A stretch of 64,000 nucleotides of DNA from Aeriscardovia sp. (GTDB lineage Bacteria > Actinomycetota > Actinomycetes > Actinomycetales > Bifidobacteriaceae). The DNA lies in the NCBI GenBank assembly GCA_017965665.1, contig JAGCPN010000003.1, positions 81,507 through 145,506 on the forward strand, in the 5' to 3' direction. How positions within the stretch are numbered: position 1 is the first letter of the stretch; each line of letters starts with the position of its first letter. Below are positions 18,099 to 26,557 of this stretch, piece after piece. A model generated the notes under the pieces. The model searched no databases, was not told the DNA's origin, and saw nothing but the letters and a program-made list of their open reading frames with translations. A program made the translations under genes and the position numbers.

Positions 18099-19560
18099 AC
18101 TGCTTTTTGGCCGAAACCTGGTTTGACTGGGAGGAAGAGGGAGCCGAGGAAGAGCCGGCTAAAGAAGATCCGGAGTTAGATCCTTCGAGGTTGCCCTTGT
18201 TCGGCCCTGCCATGGTCTGATTGTAAGAATCCGCCCCGCTGCCGGCATCAGGGGTAGAAGCGTGGGAAGTGGATTGGGAAGAAGACGAAGAAGCAGACTT
18301 AGGGGCCTGCGCCGGAGAACTTGCCGACTCCGACTGCTGGGCCTGCGCTTTTAGCTTCTGGAGCTTTTGCTGCTCGTACTGCTGGGCGCTGGCCGTGACT
18401 TTCTCAATCGCTTCCTGAAGGGAAGTCTGCGCCGAAGCCATCTGGGAGGCTGTAGACGAAGTGTCCTGTTCCACGCTCTCAGCCTGGGAGAGCGCCTTTT
18501 GCAGCGCCGTTATGACAGCGGGATCGGCCACTTGCCCGTTGTTTTGGGCCAGAGCCTGTTTGCCTGAGGCGATAGCCTGGGAGAGGGATGACTTGGCCTT
18601 GTTGAGCGCCGCCTCGGCCTGGGAGCTCTTGAGGGCCTGGATGTCGGTATTGGTCTTGGAAATCAGGGTGTTTATCTGGTTGACGGCCTGGTTCATAGCC
18701 TGCGCGTTGGAGGAGAGAAGGGCCGCGGAAGCCGAAGCCGGGCAGGACACTGCCACGGGGAGAGTTGTATCCACGTCTGACTGAAGGGCTGAGACGAGGT
18801 TTCCGGCAGACTGGGAGTAGACCATGGAATCCAGTTCAGCCCGGGCGGTGGCTATCACCTGCTTGGCATTGCTCGAAGCGTTGTTTAGCTGGGTTTGGAT
18901 CTGCTGGCAGGTCTCAAGCGCCCTCTGCCTCCTGTTGGTGCTCCACCACCACCATCCGCCAAATCCCAGGCAGATGAGGACGGCCAAAACTATTATGAGG
19001 GCTATCCAGCCCCCTTTGCCCTTCTTTCCCTTCTTCTTTTTCTTTTTCGGGGCTTCATAGGCGTCCTGGCCATAGATCTGGCTGGAGGGGACGGAAGGAG
19101 GGGGAGTGAAGGGCGCCTGGGCGGTGGCAGGGAAGGCCTCGGAAAAGTCATAGGTGCCCGTTCCTGCGTCATCGTCTCCGTCATAGTCCACGTATCCGAA
19201 GTCTTCAGGGGTGGCCCGGGTTTCAGACTTGCCGTACCCCTCGCCTTCTTCGCCTACGGGGCTCAAGTACATGGTGGTTTCGGCGGGGCTTTCCGGATCC
19301 GCAACAGATTCGGGGGAAATTACCCGGGTCTCCTCCAAATCCTGACCGCGTCCCACCGGCTTCATGCTGAGCCTTGTCGGGGCGCTGTCGTCCGGGATCT
19401 GACCCGAAGGCATGGTGCGCGTCTCTTCGACGGGGGAGATTACCTGGGTTTCTTCTTCGTTTCTAGGGGGAAGGGGAATTTTGCCCTTGCCGCCTTGGCC
19501 GGATTCGGGGGGCGAGGGAGGAATGATTTGCGTCTCTTCGTCGTCGCCGCTGCTTTTCAT
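18097..19560 (-). CDS. Single-pass membrane protein with repeated ET[QR] phosphorylation-like motifs
   Basis: No known family recognised. The cytoplasmic N-terminal half (about 1-180) is acidic and Pro-rich and repeats a short motif around Thr10 (EETQIIPP), Thr38 (EETQVISP), Thr47 (EETRTMPS), Thr78 (EETRVISP) and Thr95 (AETTMYLSP). Then come a Lys-rich stretch (KKKKKKGKKGKGG), one membrane helix (WIALIIVLAVLICLGFGGWWWW) and an extracytoplasmic Ala/Gln/Ser-rich coiled coil with a Ser-rich tail. Acidic-Thr-x-hydrophobic-Pro motifs are what actinobacterial Ser/Thr kinases and FHA domains favour, so a phospho-regulated scaffold is my inference. It has its own near-consensus promoter and GGAGG-type ribosome site. 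Confidence 0.75.
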   Translation of the reverse strand: MKSSGDDEETQIIPPSPPESGQGGKGKIPLPPRNEEETQVISPVEETRTMPSGQIPDDSAPTRLSMKPVGRGQDLEETRVISPESVADPESPAETTMYLSPVGEEGEGYGKSETRATPEDFGYVDYDGDDDAGTGTYDFSEAFPATAQAPFTPPPSVPSSQIYGQDAYEAPKKKKKKGKKGKGGWIALIIVLAVLICLGFGGWWWWSTNRRQRALETCQQIQTQLNNASSNAKQVIATARAELDSMVYSQSAGNLVSALQSDVDTTLPVAVSCPASASAALLSSNAQAMNQAVNQINTLISKTNTDIQALKSSQAEAALNKAKSSLSQAIASGKQALAQNNGQVADPAVITALQKALSQAESVEQDTSSTASQMASAQTSLQEAIEKVTASAQQYEQQKLQKLKAQAQQSESASSPAQAPKSASSSSSQSTSHASTPDAGSGADSYNQTMAGPNKGNLEGSNSGSSLAGSSSAPSSSQSNQVSAKKQ

Positions 19561-19615
19561 AAACCGGAATCCTCCAAAATTGCTCTATCGGATTGCAACT
19601 CAATCAATATGCAAA

Positions 19616-19644
19616 ATAATAGAAAAAAATGACAATTTTGACAA
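19616..19644 (-). promoter_or_regulatory. Near-consensus promoter of the ET[QR]-motif membrane protein
   Basis: On the minus strand TTGTCA (19644-19639) and TATTAT (19621-19616) are separated by exactly 17 bases, each one mismatch from consensus. The gene's ATG lies about 55 bases downstream, after GGAGGA. Confidence 0.65.
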
Positions 19645-19660
19645 AACCCCATAAAAAAAG

Positions 19661-19734
19661 TGCCCCCGCAGGGACTCGAACCCTGGACACGCGGATTAAG
19701 AGTCCGCTGCTCTAGCCAACTGAGCTACGAAGGC
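19661..19734 (-). tRNA. tRNA-Lys (anticodon CTT)
   Basis: The cloverleaf reads GCCTTCGTAGCTCAGTTGGC at the 5' end and has the anticodon loop CTCTTAA between GCGGA and TCCGC. The T-loop GGTTCGAGTCC and discriminator A follow. The acceptor stem pairs GCCTTCG with CGGGGGC, including two G-T pairs. CCA is not encoded. It lies 32 bases downstream of the Fhs-like gene on the same strand. Confidence 0.96.
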
Positions 19735-19766
19735 GACGCTTAAGATTGTAGCACAACCTTTTTGCC

Positions 19767-21164
19767 CTACACAACTCTGGGAAGAAACGCCGTAGGGGCT
19801 GAAGTGACGCGCACATTCGCCACTTTGGATCCGGTGTTTAAGGAGATCTTCCTCACCGTCACCGTGCGCTTTGAGAACTTCTCGAAGTCATTGTCTGTAA
19901 GACTGGAAGGGGACTTTACCATATTGAGGGTGAAGTCCTCCAGGTCGAGCCCTTCGGCTTTGGCTTGGGCGCAACTGGCGAGATACGAGGATTTAAAGCC
20001 CTTTGTAAACCGCACCCTTCCGGGAGAAACGCCGTAGAAGGACGAGCAGACGTAAGAAATCCTTGAGAGGAGGGGGAGGGAGCCCTTGTAGGGTTTTTTG
20101 GCCGCAGGCTGGGCCCGCTCCAGGCGGGAGAGGAGGGAAAACCCCAGATCCTCCAGCTCTTTTTCCCCGTCTTTGGCGGGGTTGAGGACCAAAGAACCCG
20201 GGAGCGGGGGCCTGCGGCTCTCCCCTTCGAACGCATTCAGGACAGGTATGGGGAAGATGCCCATGCGCCTTATGCACCTCAGTCCCGCAAGGTACCTCCA
20301 CCCCAGTTGTCCCTCTATGCTCCCCCTCCTGGCCACGGCCAAAGCGGCGCAGGGGAGAGGGGACTGGCGCTTGAAGGCGGCGTCCATATATTTTTGCATG
20401 CCCATGTCAAACCCGTATCCCGCCTCCATGAGGACAAAGTCGTACTCGCAGAGGGCGAGGTCCAGTGCCGAGAGGCCCGGTATCCCCAAAGAGACGTTGG
20501 CAAAGGGGCCGCAGTACATCAGGACGGGGGAGCCGCGGAGGGTCGAAAGGAACGAGATCCTGCAGGCGCTCTCCAGCACCGGCCAGGCGGAGCAGAGCGG
20601 AAAGTCTTTGCCCCTTATAAACTTCCCGCCTTTTTTTGCGGCCGTAACCTCCCCAATCGAAGCCTCCAGTTCGCTTTGGCTTTTGGAAAGCACCCTTATC
20701 TGCTCCATCTCCCCCGTGGGGGTGAGCACATAGGATTCCTCCACTCCTCCGGCCCTGACTTTCCTGAGGTACTTTGTGGGGACGTCGGAGGCCCTGGGAA
20801 GAAGGATTTCCCCCTCCCCTTCAATCTCCTTTTCGGCAAAGCTCACCAGGAGATTCTGATAGGCCCCTACCCGGAGCATCTCTCCGTGGAGGCCGAAATC
20901 GGCCTCCACGGCCTCCCTGAGGGAGGAAGCTCCGACTCCGCTGGCTCCCCCCTTCGCCCCTGCCGCGCTGATGCCCATGCTGGGCTGCCTGAGGAGGGCG
21001 CAGGCGGAAGCGCCTGCGAGCCTCAGGGCGTCCAGCAGGGCCAGGGTGCAACTCGTCTTTCCTTCGCCCCTGGAGGCGGCGGAGGGCGGGGCTGCGGTGA
21101 CGAGGAGGAGGCGCCCCTTTCTTTTTGCGTGCGCGGCGAATGCGCTTTGGGTCGAAACGGCCAA
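19767..21164 (-). CDS. Divergent formate-tetrahydrofolate ligase-like protein
   Basis: This 465-residue protein aligns by eye with formate-tetrahydrofolate ligase (Fhs). The P-loop SRGEGKTSCTLALLDAL (residues 32-48; usual PAGEGKTTT), LRQPSMG (usual LREPSLGP), KGGASGVG (usual KGGAAGGG) and CEYDFVLMEAGYGFDMGMQKYMD (usual ADYVVTEAGFGADLGAEKF) all match. It is about 90 residues short of the usual 555, and the C-terminal block normally reading KVNIRDVRLSAGA is eroded to TVRKISLNTGS. Fhs makes 10-formyl-THF from formate and ATP. Activity here is uncertain. It lies between pepD (separated by a terminator) and tRNA-Lys. Confidence 0.75.
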   Translation of the reverse strand: MAVSTQSAFAAHAKRKGRLLLVTAAPPSAASRGEGKTSCTLALLDALRLAGASACALLRQPSMGISAAGAKGGASGVGASSLREAVEADFGLHGEMLRVGAYQNLLVSFAEKEIEGEGEILLPRASDVPTKYLRKVRAGGVEESYVLTPTGEMEQIRVLSKSQSELEASIGEVTAAKKGGKFIRGKDFPLCSAWPVLESACRISFLSTLRGSPVLMYCGPFANVSLGIPGLSALDLALCEYDFVLMEAGYGFDMGMQKYMDAAFKRQSPLPCAALAVARRGSIEGQLGWRYLAGLRCIRRMGIFPIPVLNAFEGESRRPPLPGSLVLNPAKDGEKELEDLGFSLLSRLERAQPAAKKPYKGSLPLLSRISYVCSSFYGVSPGRVRFTKGFKSSYLASCAQAKAEGLDLEDFTLNMVKSPSSLTDNDFEKFSKRTVTVRKISLNTGSKVANVRVTSAPTAFLPRVV

Positions 21165-21182
21165 AACGGTTCCCTTTCAGTT

Positions 21183-21219
21183 AAAAAAACTGCACCGGAC
21201 GGAGGCCGCGGTGCAGTTT
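21183..21219 (-). terminator. Terminator of the pepD transcription unit
   Basis: A ten-base stem AAACTGCACC/GGTGCAGTTT has a GC-rich 13-base loop and, on the minus strand, a run of seven T residues. It lies 22 bases past the pepD stop and just before the Fhs-like start, isolating the two. Confidence 0.88.
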
Positions 21220-21240
21220 CAGCCTTTTTTCAGGCGCAGT

Positions 21241-22770
21241 TTAGTTGTCGGAAAGGTAGAAGGAGTTGTTCATCTGCATGCTGGCCGAGTAAATGACCTT
21301 CTCCAGCAGATCGTCGGTGGCCTCCTTGATCTGGGCGCAAAGCTTTTCGTTGGCGTCCTCCAGGATTTCGTGGACTTCCTTGTCGTCCATTCCGGCCCCT
21401 TCGAGGCCCTTCTCCTTTATCAGGGCGTCGGTGTGCATGACGTCGTTGTGCCCAATGGCGAGGGTGTCGAGCTGGTAGTTGCTCAGATCCATCTCCATGG
21501 AGCTGAAGTGAGCGTCGGCCATGCAGGCGATGAGCCTGTCTTGCCAGTAGAGGTAGTTGGTGTCCACCTTGGCCCTGGCGCCTTCGATGTAGTCCACGCT
21601 CTTGTCGACGTTGGTGTAGATGGGCAGAAGGGTGGCGTAGGGGATGGAGCCGTAGGCGACCCACTGGATCGCCCTGTAGCTCTCTCCCGCATAGGGCCTT
21701 ATCTGCAGCACAGACAGCTCGCTTGTGCGGTTAATCCCGATCGGCCTGTAGAGCTTGCGGGACACTTTGTCGCCCTTGGGCCCATAGGGGTCATAGACGG
21801 TGGACTGGTAGTGGCCGGCCATGCAGTAGTGCACGTCCTCTATGGAAATCTTCCTCTCGGGGCTCCTGGACCAGGGGATGTCGTCGGATTCGGGGGTGTG
21901 GAGGGCCTGGGGGTTGTCCCAGTCCTCGTCGTAGGGGTTGAGGTAGCGCTGCATGAACCACGCCCTGGGGGTGTTGTAGACGTGGTCGAGGTCGGAGCGG
22001 GATCCGAACACGTCCCTGGGGTTGAAGTGGTCCTGGTCGCCGTCGATGTTGGTGTTGAGGTGGTTGTCCTTTATAAACTGGCGAAGGTCGGAAGAGCACA
22101 TGTAGTTCTTCCTGTCCCCTTCGGCGTCGATGAGGTCGAACTCGTCTATCCCGAGCTGGTTGGGCATGGTCACGTAGCAGTCGTCGGGGACCCTCTTGGC
22201 GATCCAGTGGTGGCCTCCCACGGTTTCGAGCCACCAGATCTCGTCCCCGTCGCAGAAGCCTATGGCGTTGGGCTCATAGGTGCCATACTTCTCCAAAAGC
22301 GAGCCCAGCCTGAGCGCGCCTTCGCGGGCAGTCTTCACGTAGGGAAGGACTATGGTCACAAGGTCCTCTTCCCCGATTCCTCCGGGAACTTCGGGGACGT
22401 ACCCGGGCTCCCCGGGCTTGCCCTTGGCGGGCTGGAGGGCCACATAGGGGTCCGCTCCCAGCACCCTGGCGTTGGTGGTGATGGTCTCGGTAGCGGTCAT
22501 GGCCACGTTGGCCGCGTTGATTCCGGCCTCGCCCCACACGCCGTCCTGCCTGACCGAATCCGGCACGCAGGTGTAGCGGATGGGATCGTCGGGGAGCTCG
22601 AGCTCGATGTGGCTGCATACGGACTTGTAGTGCCTGGGCTGGTCTGCAGGCTGAACGACGACAAATTTCTTGACGTTGAACATCCCGTTGGGGGTGTCCT
22701 CGTTCCTGGCCATAATCGTGGAACCGTCGTAGCTGGCGTTTTTACCCACGAGGAGTGTAGTGCATGGCAT
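21241..22770 (-). CDS. pepD: C69-family dipeptidase
   Basis: An N-terminal-nucleophile dipeptidase of family C69 with broad dipeptide specificity. I start it at MPCTTLLVGKNASYDGSTIM because Cys2 must become N-terminal to act as nucleophile; the ATG has AGAGGAC seven bases upstream. The open frame runs nine codons further upstream without support. Other family blocks are ARNEDTPNGMFNVKKF, WGEAGINAANVAMTATET, GFCDGDEIWWLETVGGHHW and WVAYGSIPYATLLPIYTNV. Length is 509 residues, in the normal range, with no signal peptide. It lies downstream of the acetoin genes and ends in a strong terminator. Confidence 0.93.
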   Translation of the reverse strand: MPCTTLLVGKNASYDGSTIMARNEDTPNGMFNVKKFVVVQPADQPRHYKSVCSHIELELPDDPIRYTCVPDSVRQDGVWGEAGINAANVAMTATETITTNARVLGADPYVALQPAKGKPGEPGYVPEVPGGIGEEDLVTIVLPYVKTAREGALRLGSLLEKYGTYEPNAIGFCDGDEIWWLETVGGHHWIAKRVPDDCYVTMPNQLGIDEFDLIDAEGDRKNYMCSSDLRQFIKDNHLNTNIDGDQDHFNPRDVFGSRSDLDHVYNTPRAWFMQRYLNPYDEDWDNPQALHTPESDDIPWSRSPERKISIEDVHYCMAGHYQSTVYDPYGPKGDKVSRKLYRPIGINRTSELSVLQIRPYAGESYRAIQWVAYGSIPYATLLPIYTNVDKSVDYIEGARAKVDTNYLYWQDRLIACMADAHFSSMEMDLSNYQLDTLAIGHNDVMHTDALIKEKGLEGAGMDDKEVHEILEDANEKLCAQIKEATDDLLEKVIYSASMQMNNSFYLSDN

Positions 22771-22810
22771 ATTTTTGTCCTCTTTTCTAGAACTCATAAA
22801 CCATTATCAA

Positions 22811-22824
22811 CTCTTTTAAAAGAG
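22811..22824. promoter_or_regulatory. Perfect palindrome CTCTTTTAAAAGAG before pepD
   Basis: This 14-base perfect palindrome lies 41 bases upstream of the pepD ATG, between alsD and pepD, with GATAAT (a -10-like word) just downstream on the minus strand. It is a possible operator; too short for a terminator. Confidence 0.4.
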
Positions 22825-22832
22825 AATAACAG

Positions 22833-23552
22833 TTATCTGTGTGTTTTTTCTGCGTAAGCGATCTGGGACGAAAGGTCCTCAGGACAGAGCTCCAAAGAGA
22901 CGAAGAGGGGGCTTTGGGGGAGGGAGAAAGTGATCTCGGGGCAGAACGCGATTTCGACTTTCGCCTCCTTAGGGCATACAGACAGAATATGGCCCCCGCA
23001 GGAGCGGTCCCGGCTTATAAAGTGGAGGTGGAATCCGGCCACGCAGGGACCCTCAAAGGCCTTCGGGGTCCAAAATCCCACTACGTCCCCCGCTATCTTT
23101 TCAAATTCGCACACTTTCTGCTCGTCTACGGCCTCTTTCATGGGGCCCCACGGCTTTTCCCGCTTCGAGACCGTGCGGGTCACAACTTTTGCAAATACCC
23201 CTTTCGCGTGCACGGCGCAGGGGTAGTTGCGGCCGGGCAGGGCGGAGAGGATCTTTTTTTCGGCATCCTCCCCCTCTTTGAGATCCAGAAAGAGGGAGGG
23301 GGTAAAGCCGGTCACGGCCGCAAACGGGGACATCTCCTGCAGATCCGCCTCCCTGGCCGCCCCGTCGCTGGTCATCTTGTAGGCCCTGCCGTCAAGGATG
23401 GCCATCTCCCCGTCCAGCCCTTCGAAGGTCCCCAGGCCCAGGTCCCCCTTTTCAAGGAGCTCTTCTACGCTCATCTTCCCTTCAAAGTCCCCCGCCAGAA
23501 GCGCGCTCATAAGGGAGTTTTGAAACAGCGGGCAGGAAACCAGTCCTTCCAT
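22833..23552 (-). CDS. budA: Alpha-acetolactate decarboxylase
   Basis: Converts (S)-2-acetolactate to (R)-acetoin and CO2, draining pyruvate to a neutral product. The metal-binding block GFHLHFISRDRSCGGHILS carries the His-x-His and later His ligands, and CAVHAKGVFAKVVTRTV is the central barrel segment. Length is 239 residues, standard. It starts eleven bases after the acetolactate synthase stop, so the two enzymes form one pathway unit. Cytoplasmic, with no signal peptide. Also called alsD. Confidence 0.93.
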   Translation of the reverse strand: MEGLVSCPLFQNSLMSALLAGDFEGKMSVEELLEKGDLGLGTFEGLDGEMAILDGRAYKMTSDGAAREADLQEMSPFAAVTGFTPSLFLDLKEGEDAEKKILSALPGRNYPCAVHAKGVFAKVVTRTVSKREKPWGPMKEAVDEQKVCEFEKIAGDVVGFWTPKAFEGPCVAGFHLHFISRDRSCGGHILSVCPKEAKVEIAFCPEITFSLPQSPLFVSLELCPEDLSSQIAYAEKTHR

Positions 23553-23562
23553 CTTCCGCCTC

Positions 23563-25179
23563 CTACTTTGCCAGATCAGCTATGTTGGAGCTGTAATTTA
23601 CGGGGACGTCTATGACTACGGGCCTGTCTGAATCCAGCGATCCCGCCACCAGGCTCTTTAACTCTTCGGGGCTCCCGGCCACGTATCCCAAAGCCCCGAA
23701 GGACTTTGCAAATTCGGGGATGTCTACGGCGCCGAGGTTTACCCCGCTGCGCCTTTGGTACTTCATTTCTTCCTGGAAGCCCACCATGTCGTAACTGCCG
23801 TCGTCAAAGACCACGTGCACAAAGCGCGCCCCTATGCGCACGGCCGTCTCGAGCTCGCAGGCCGAAAACAGGAAGCCCCCGTCTCCCGACACCGACACCA
23901 CCGGCTTTCTTCCCGCCACGCTCGCCGCGATCGCCCAGGGGAGGGCCACTCCCAGGGTCTGCTGGCCGTTGGAGAAGAAGAGGTGCCCGGGCAGGTAGGA
24001 CCTAAAGTGCCTGGCCATGTATATGTACACGCTCCCCACGTCCGATATCACGGTGCCGCTGTCGGGTACGGCCTCCCTTATGGCCTTTACGGCCGCAACG
24101 GGGTCGACCCTTCCCGCCTGCCCGGGGCGGGGCCTGTCTTTGAGCTCCCCTGCGACCTTTTTTGCCTCAGAGATCGCGGCGGGGCGGGGCCTGTAGCCCG
24201 AGAGCATGGGGGCCAGCGCGAGCAGGCTCTTTTCTATATCCCCTATGGCCTCGAGGTTGGGGGAGTAGTCCCTGTCGACCTGGCAGGGGAGTTCGTCTAT
24301 GTGCACAAGATCCCTCTCCCCTTCGCCGCAGTTCCAGAGCTTGGCGTCGTATTCGACCGGGTCGTAGCCTATGGTGACGACGCAGTCCGACTGCCTGAGT
24401 ATCTCGTCGCCCGGCTGGTTTCCGAAGATCCCCACCCTGCCCATGTAGAGGGATTCTAGGTCGTGGCTCACCGCCCCGGACCCCTGGAAGGTCTCCACCA
24501 CGGGTATGGGAGCTTCGCGCAAGATGACGTGCAGAGCTTCGACGGCCCCTTTGCAAGATCCCCTGCGGCCCACAAAGAATACGGGCAGCTTGGCGCGCCT
24601 GATCTTTTCAGCCGTCTCGTGGAGGGCCTCCTCGGGTGCGGCCGATCTCAGGGGAGGCAGGAGGAGGGGCATTCCGCCTTCGGCCTCCTGGGACAACACG
24701 TCCTGGCAGAAGACCAGAGACTCTGCCCCCCGGGGGAAGATCAGAGACTGCCTGACGGCATTGAAGAGGGCCTCCTGGATCTGGGCCGGATCGATCACCT
24801 TTTGCGCCCCTTTGGAGACGGATTTGAGCATGGCAAGAGAATCGAAGGCCTGATGGGTGTGCTTCATCTGCATGTCGCGGGGCACGTCTCCGCACAGGGC
24901 GATCACGGGATCCCCCTCGGTGTTGGCAGTCAGAAGGCCCGTGGCGAGGTTGGAAGTCCCGGGCCCGGAAGTGGCGACGGCTACCCCGGGCGTCCCGGTC
25001 ATCCTGCCTATGGCCTGGGCCATGAAGGCGGCATTCTGCTCGTGGCGGCACACTACCGTCTCTATGGAAGAATCGGCCAGAGCGTCGAAGAGGGCGTCGA
25101 TTTTGGCCCCGGGGATGCCGAAGACCCACTTGACCCCCGCCTTCTCGAGGCTCCTTACTACCAGTCCGCTTCCCTTCAT
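23563..25179 (-). CDS. alsS: Catabolic acetolactate synthase
   Basis: ThDP-dependent condensation of two pyruvates to 2-acetolactate. The 538-residue protein starts at an ATG overlapping the YbhB stop (TGATG). CRHEQNAAFMAQAIGR has the catalytic Glu, and VSGDGGFLFSACELETAVR starts the ThDP/Mg motif. NGQQTLGVALPWAIAA and YDMVGFQEEMKYQRRSGV match catabolic AlsS rather than the FAD-dependent IlvB. The Asn normally completing the Mg site (WNDSTYDMV) is Asp here (FDDGSYDMV), a conservative change. No small regulatory subunit gene follows. With budA it makes acetoin. Confidence 0.93.
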   Translation of the reverse strand: MKGSGLVVRSLEKAGVKWVFGIPGAKIDALFDALADSSIETVVCRHEQNAAFMAQAIGRMTGTPGVAVATSGPGTSNLATGLLTANTEGDPVIALCGDVPRDMQMKHTHQAFDSLAMLKSVSKGAQKVIDPAQIQEALFNAVRQSLIFPRGAESLVFCQDVLSQEAEGGMPLLLPPLRSAAPEEALHETAEKIRRAKLPVFFVGRRGSCKGAVEALHVILREAPIPVVETFQGSGAVSHDLESLYMGRVGIFGNQPGDEILRQSDCVVTIGYDPVEYDAKLWNCGEGERDLVHIDELPCQVDRDYSPNLEAIGDIEKSLLALAPMLSGYRPRPAAISEAKKVAGELKDRPRPGQAGRVDPVAAVKAIREAVPDSGTVISDVGSVYIYMARHFRSYLPGHLFFSNGQQTLGVALPWAIAASVAGRKPVVSVSGDGGFLFSACELETAVRIGARFVHVVFDDGSYDMVGFQEEMKYQRRSGVNLGAVDIPEFAKSFGALGYVAGSPEELKSLVAGSLDSDRPVVIDVPVNYSSNIADLAK

Positions 25180-25733
25180 CACGCCCTGCCCTTCAACAGG
25201 GTGCAGGCCTGCGGCACCTGGGGGGTATTTGAGGCGTCGGGGGCGCTTCCGGTCTCCCTCAGGCGATGCAAAAGATCCGAAAGCCAGAACCCCTCGGGAA
25301 GATCGAGGCGATCTCGGGTGGCCCAGACCCTGAGAAGGTAGAAATGAGCCCTGTCGGGAGGGGTGGGGCCGATGTAGAGGGAAGAGGCGGGGGAAGAAGA
25401 CTGGCCCACGAACCTGGAGGCCAAAGAGTTTTTGCCCCGGACCGCTCCCGGGGCCAGGGAGGGCATATTCCTGCTGAAGTCCTCGGGAATCGGGATGCTC
25501 TCCGCGCCTTCGGGGAGGGGGATGTTTGAAGCGCACCAGTGGATCCAGGCAAAGCCAGCCACGGGGATGGAGTCCGGATCGGTGAATGCGACGTGAAGGT
25601 AGCGCGATCCCGGCTTAATCCCTTCAACCTTGAAGGGGAAGGAGACCACGGCGTGCCCGTCTATCTTATTTTGTTCGGGGGCGTACTTGGAAAAGGCGTC
25701 CGGGATCACTTCAAAATCGGTGACAATACGCAT
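25179..25733 (-). CDS. YbhB/YbcL (PEBP, Raf-kinase-inhibitor-like) family protein
   Basis: A 184-residue phosphatidylethanolamine-binding-protein fold. Family marks are HVAFTDPDSIPVAGFAWIHW and YIGPTPPDRAHFYLLRVWA, the latter replacing the usual GPxPPxGxHRY. The bacterial family has no settled function. It is translationally coupled to alsS through an overlapping TGATG. It follows holB, so it joins the replication genes to the acetoin genes on one strand. No secretion signal. Confidence 0.85.
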   Translation of the reverse strand: MRIVTDFEVIPDAFSKYAPEQNKIDGHAVVSFPFKVEGIKPGSRYLHVAFTDPDSIPVAGFAWIHWCASNIPLPEGAESIPIPEDFSRNMPSLAPGAVRGKNSLASRFVGQSSSPASSLYIGPTPPDRAHFYLLRVWATRDRLDLPEGFWLSDLLHRLRETGSAPDASNTPQVPQACTLLKGRA

Positions 25734-25756
25734 ATTCTCAGTATCTGTTTATTTTT

Positions 25757-26557
25757 CTAGAAACGCCACCGGACGAGGAAAGAGGAAAAGAGGGATTCAA
25801 AGACCAGCTGGGGGGAGACGTTGGAAGAGATTTTGTCGAAAGATTCTTTTACGTCTTCCGCAAAGCCCATGAGGGCGGAGCGGGAAAAAGAAGAGGCCAG
25901 GCGGGAGGCGCCCCCGCCGGCCGCCCTCCCCCCGTCCTTTTCTTCCAGGGCCCTGGAGCAGAAAAGCAGGAGGGAAGAGAAGAGGGAAAAGCAGAAGGCT
26001 TTTTTGTCTTCCGCCTCTTTGGCCTGAGATCCCTTTTCCATCGCGAGCTTTACAGCCGCCGACATGGACAAAAGGGAAAAGAGGCGGGAGAGGATCTCTT
26101 CTCCCGCAGCCGCCTCTTCACTTTTCCCCCCGAAGGCCGGGGAGACAAAGTAGCAGTGGCATCTCGACTTTATCGCCGGGGGGACCCCCAGAAACGAGGG
26201 GGCAAACAGGATCCAGGAGCTCCTCTTGGCCGGCTCTTCCAAATCCTTTAAGAGCGCGTCCTGAGCCGCCTCGGAGAGGGAGGAGACGTTTTCCACCACT
26301 CCCGCCCTGAGCGGAAGGAAGGCCGGGGCCTTGCGCATGAGCCTCACGGCCTCCCGAACCTCCGCCACCCCGGGTGCCGGATTCTCTTCCATAAGGAGGA
26401 CGTCGGGGGAAGTGAGGGGGGCGGGGGCTCCCTCCAGGAGGGCGAGGAGGGCTTCGGCGCACTCTTTTCTGGCGACCTTCCCTCCTCCCGCCACCAGCAC
26501 GGGGCAGGAAAAGTCCGGCAGGCTCCCCAGCATCTCTTTTAGCTTTTCAGATTCCAC
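25757..26557 (-). CDS. holB: DNA polymerase III delta' subunit
   Basis: Clamp-loader subunit. FLPLRAGVVENVSSLSEAAQDALLKDLEEPAKRSSWILFAPSF is the classic delta'/gamma Walker-B-to-sensor region; the P-loop is degenerate (GGGKVARKE), as usual for non-hydrolysing delta'. The zinc-finger cysteines of tau/gamma are missing. At 266 residues it is shorter than the roughly 330-400 of most actinobacterial homologues, mainly at the C terminus. GTG start within the 3' end of tmk, the normal tmk-holB arrangement. Ends CRHxY-like as SRCHCYF, where the SRC motif normally lies. Confidence 0.85.
   Translation of the reverse strand: MESEKLKEMLGSLPDFSCPVLVAGGGKVARKECAEALLALLEGAPAPLTSPDVLLMEENPAPGVAEVREAVRLMRKAPAFLPLRAGVVENVSSLSEAAQDALLKDLEEPAKRSSWILFAPSFLGVPPAIKSRCHCYFVSPAFGGKSEEAAAGEEILSRLFSLLSMSAAVKLAMEKGSQAKEAEDKKAFCFSLFSSLLLFCSRALEEKDGGRAAGGGASRLASSFSRSALMGFAEDVKESFDKISSNVSPQLVFESLFSSFLVRWRF

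Noticed and set aside
20971..22857. Long plus-strand open frame of 628 codons
   Set aside because: It lies antisense to pepD and the Fhs-like gene, has no recognisable domain, and reflects GC-rich third positions of the real genes.
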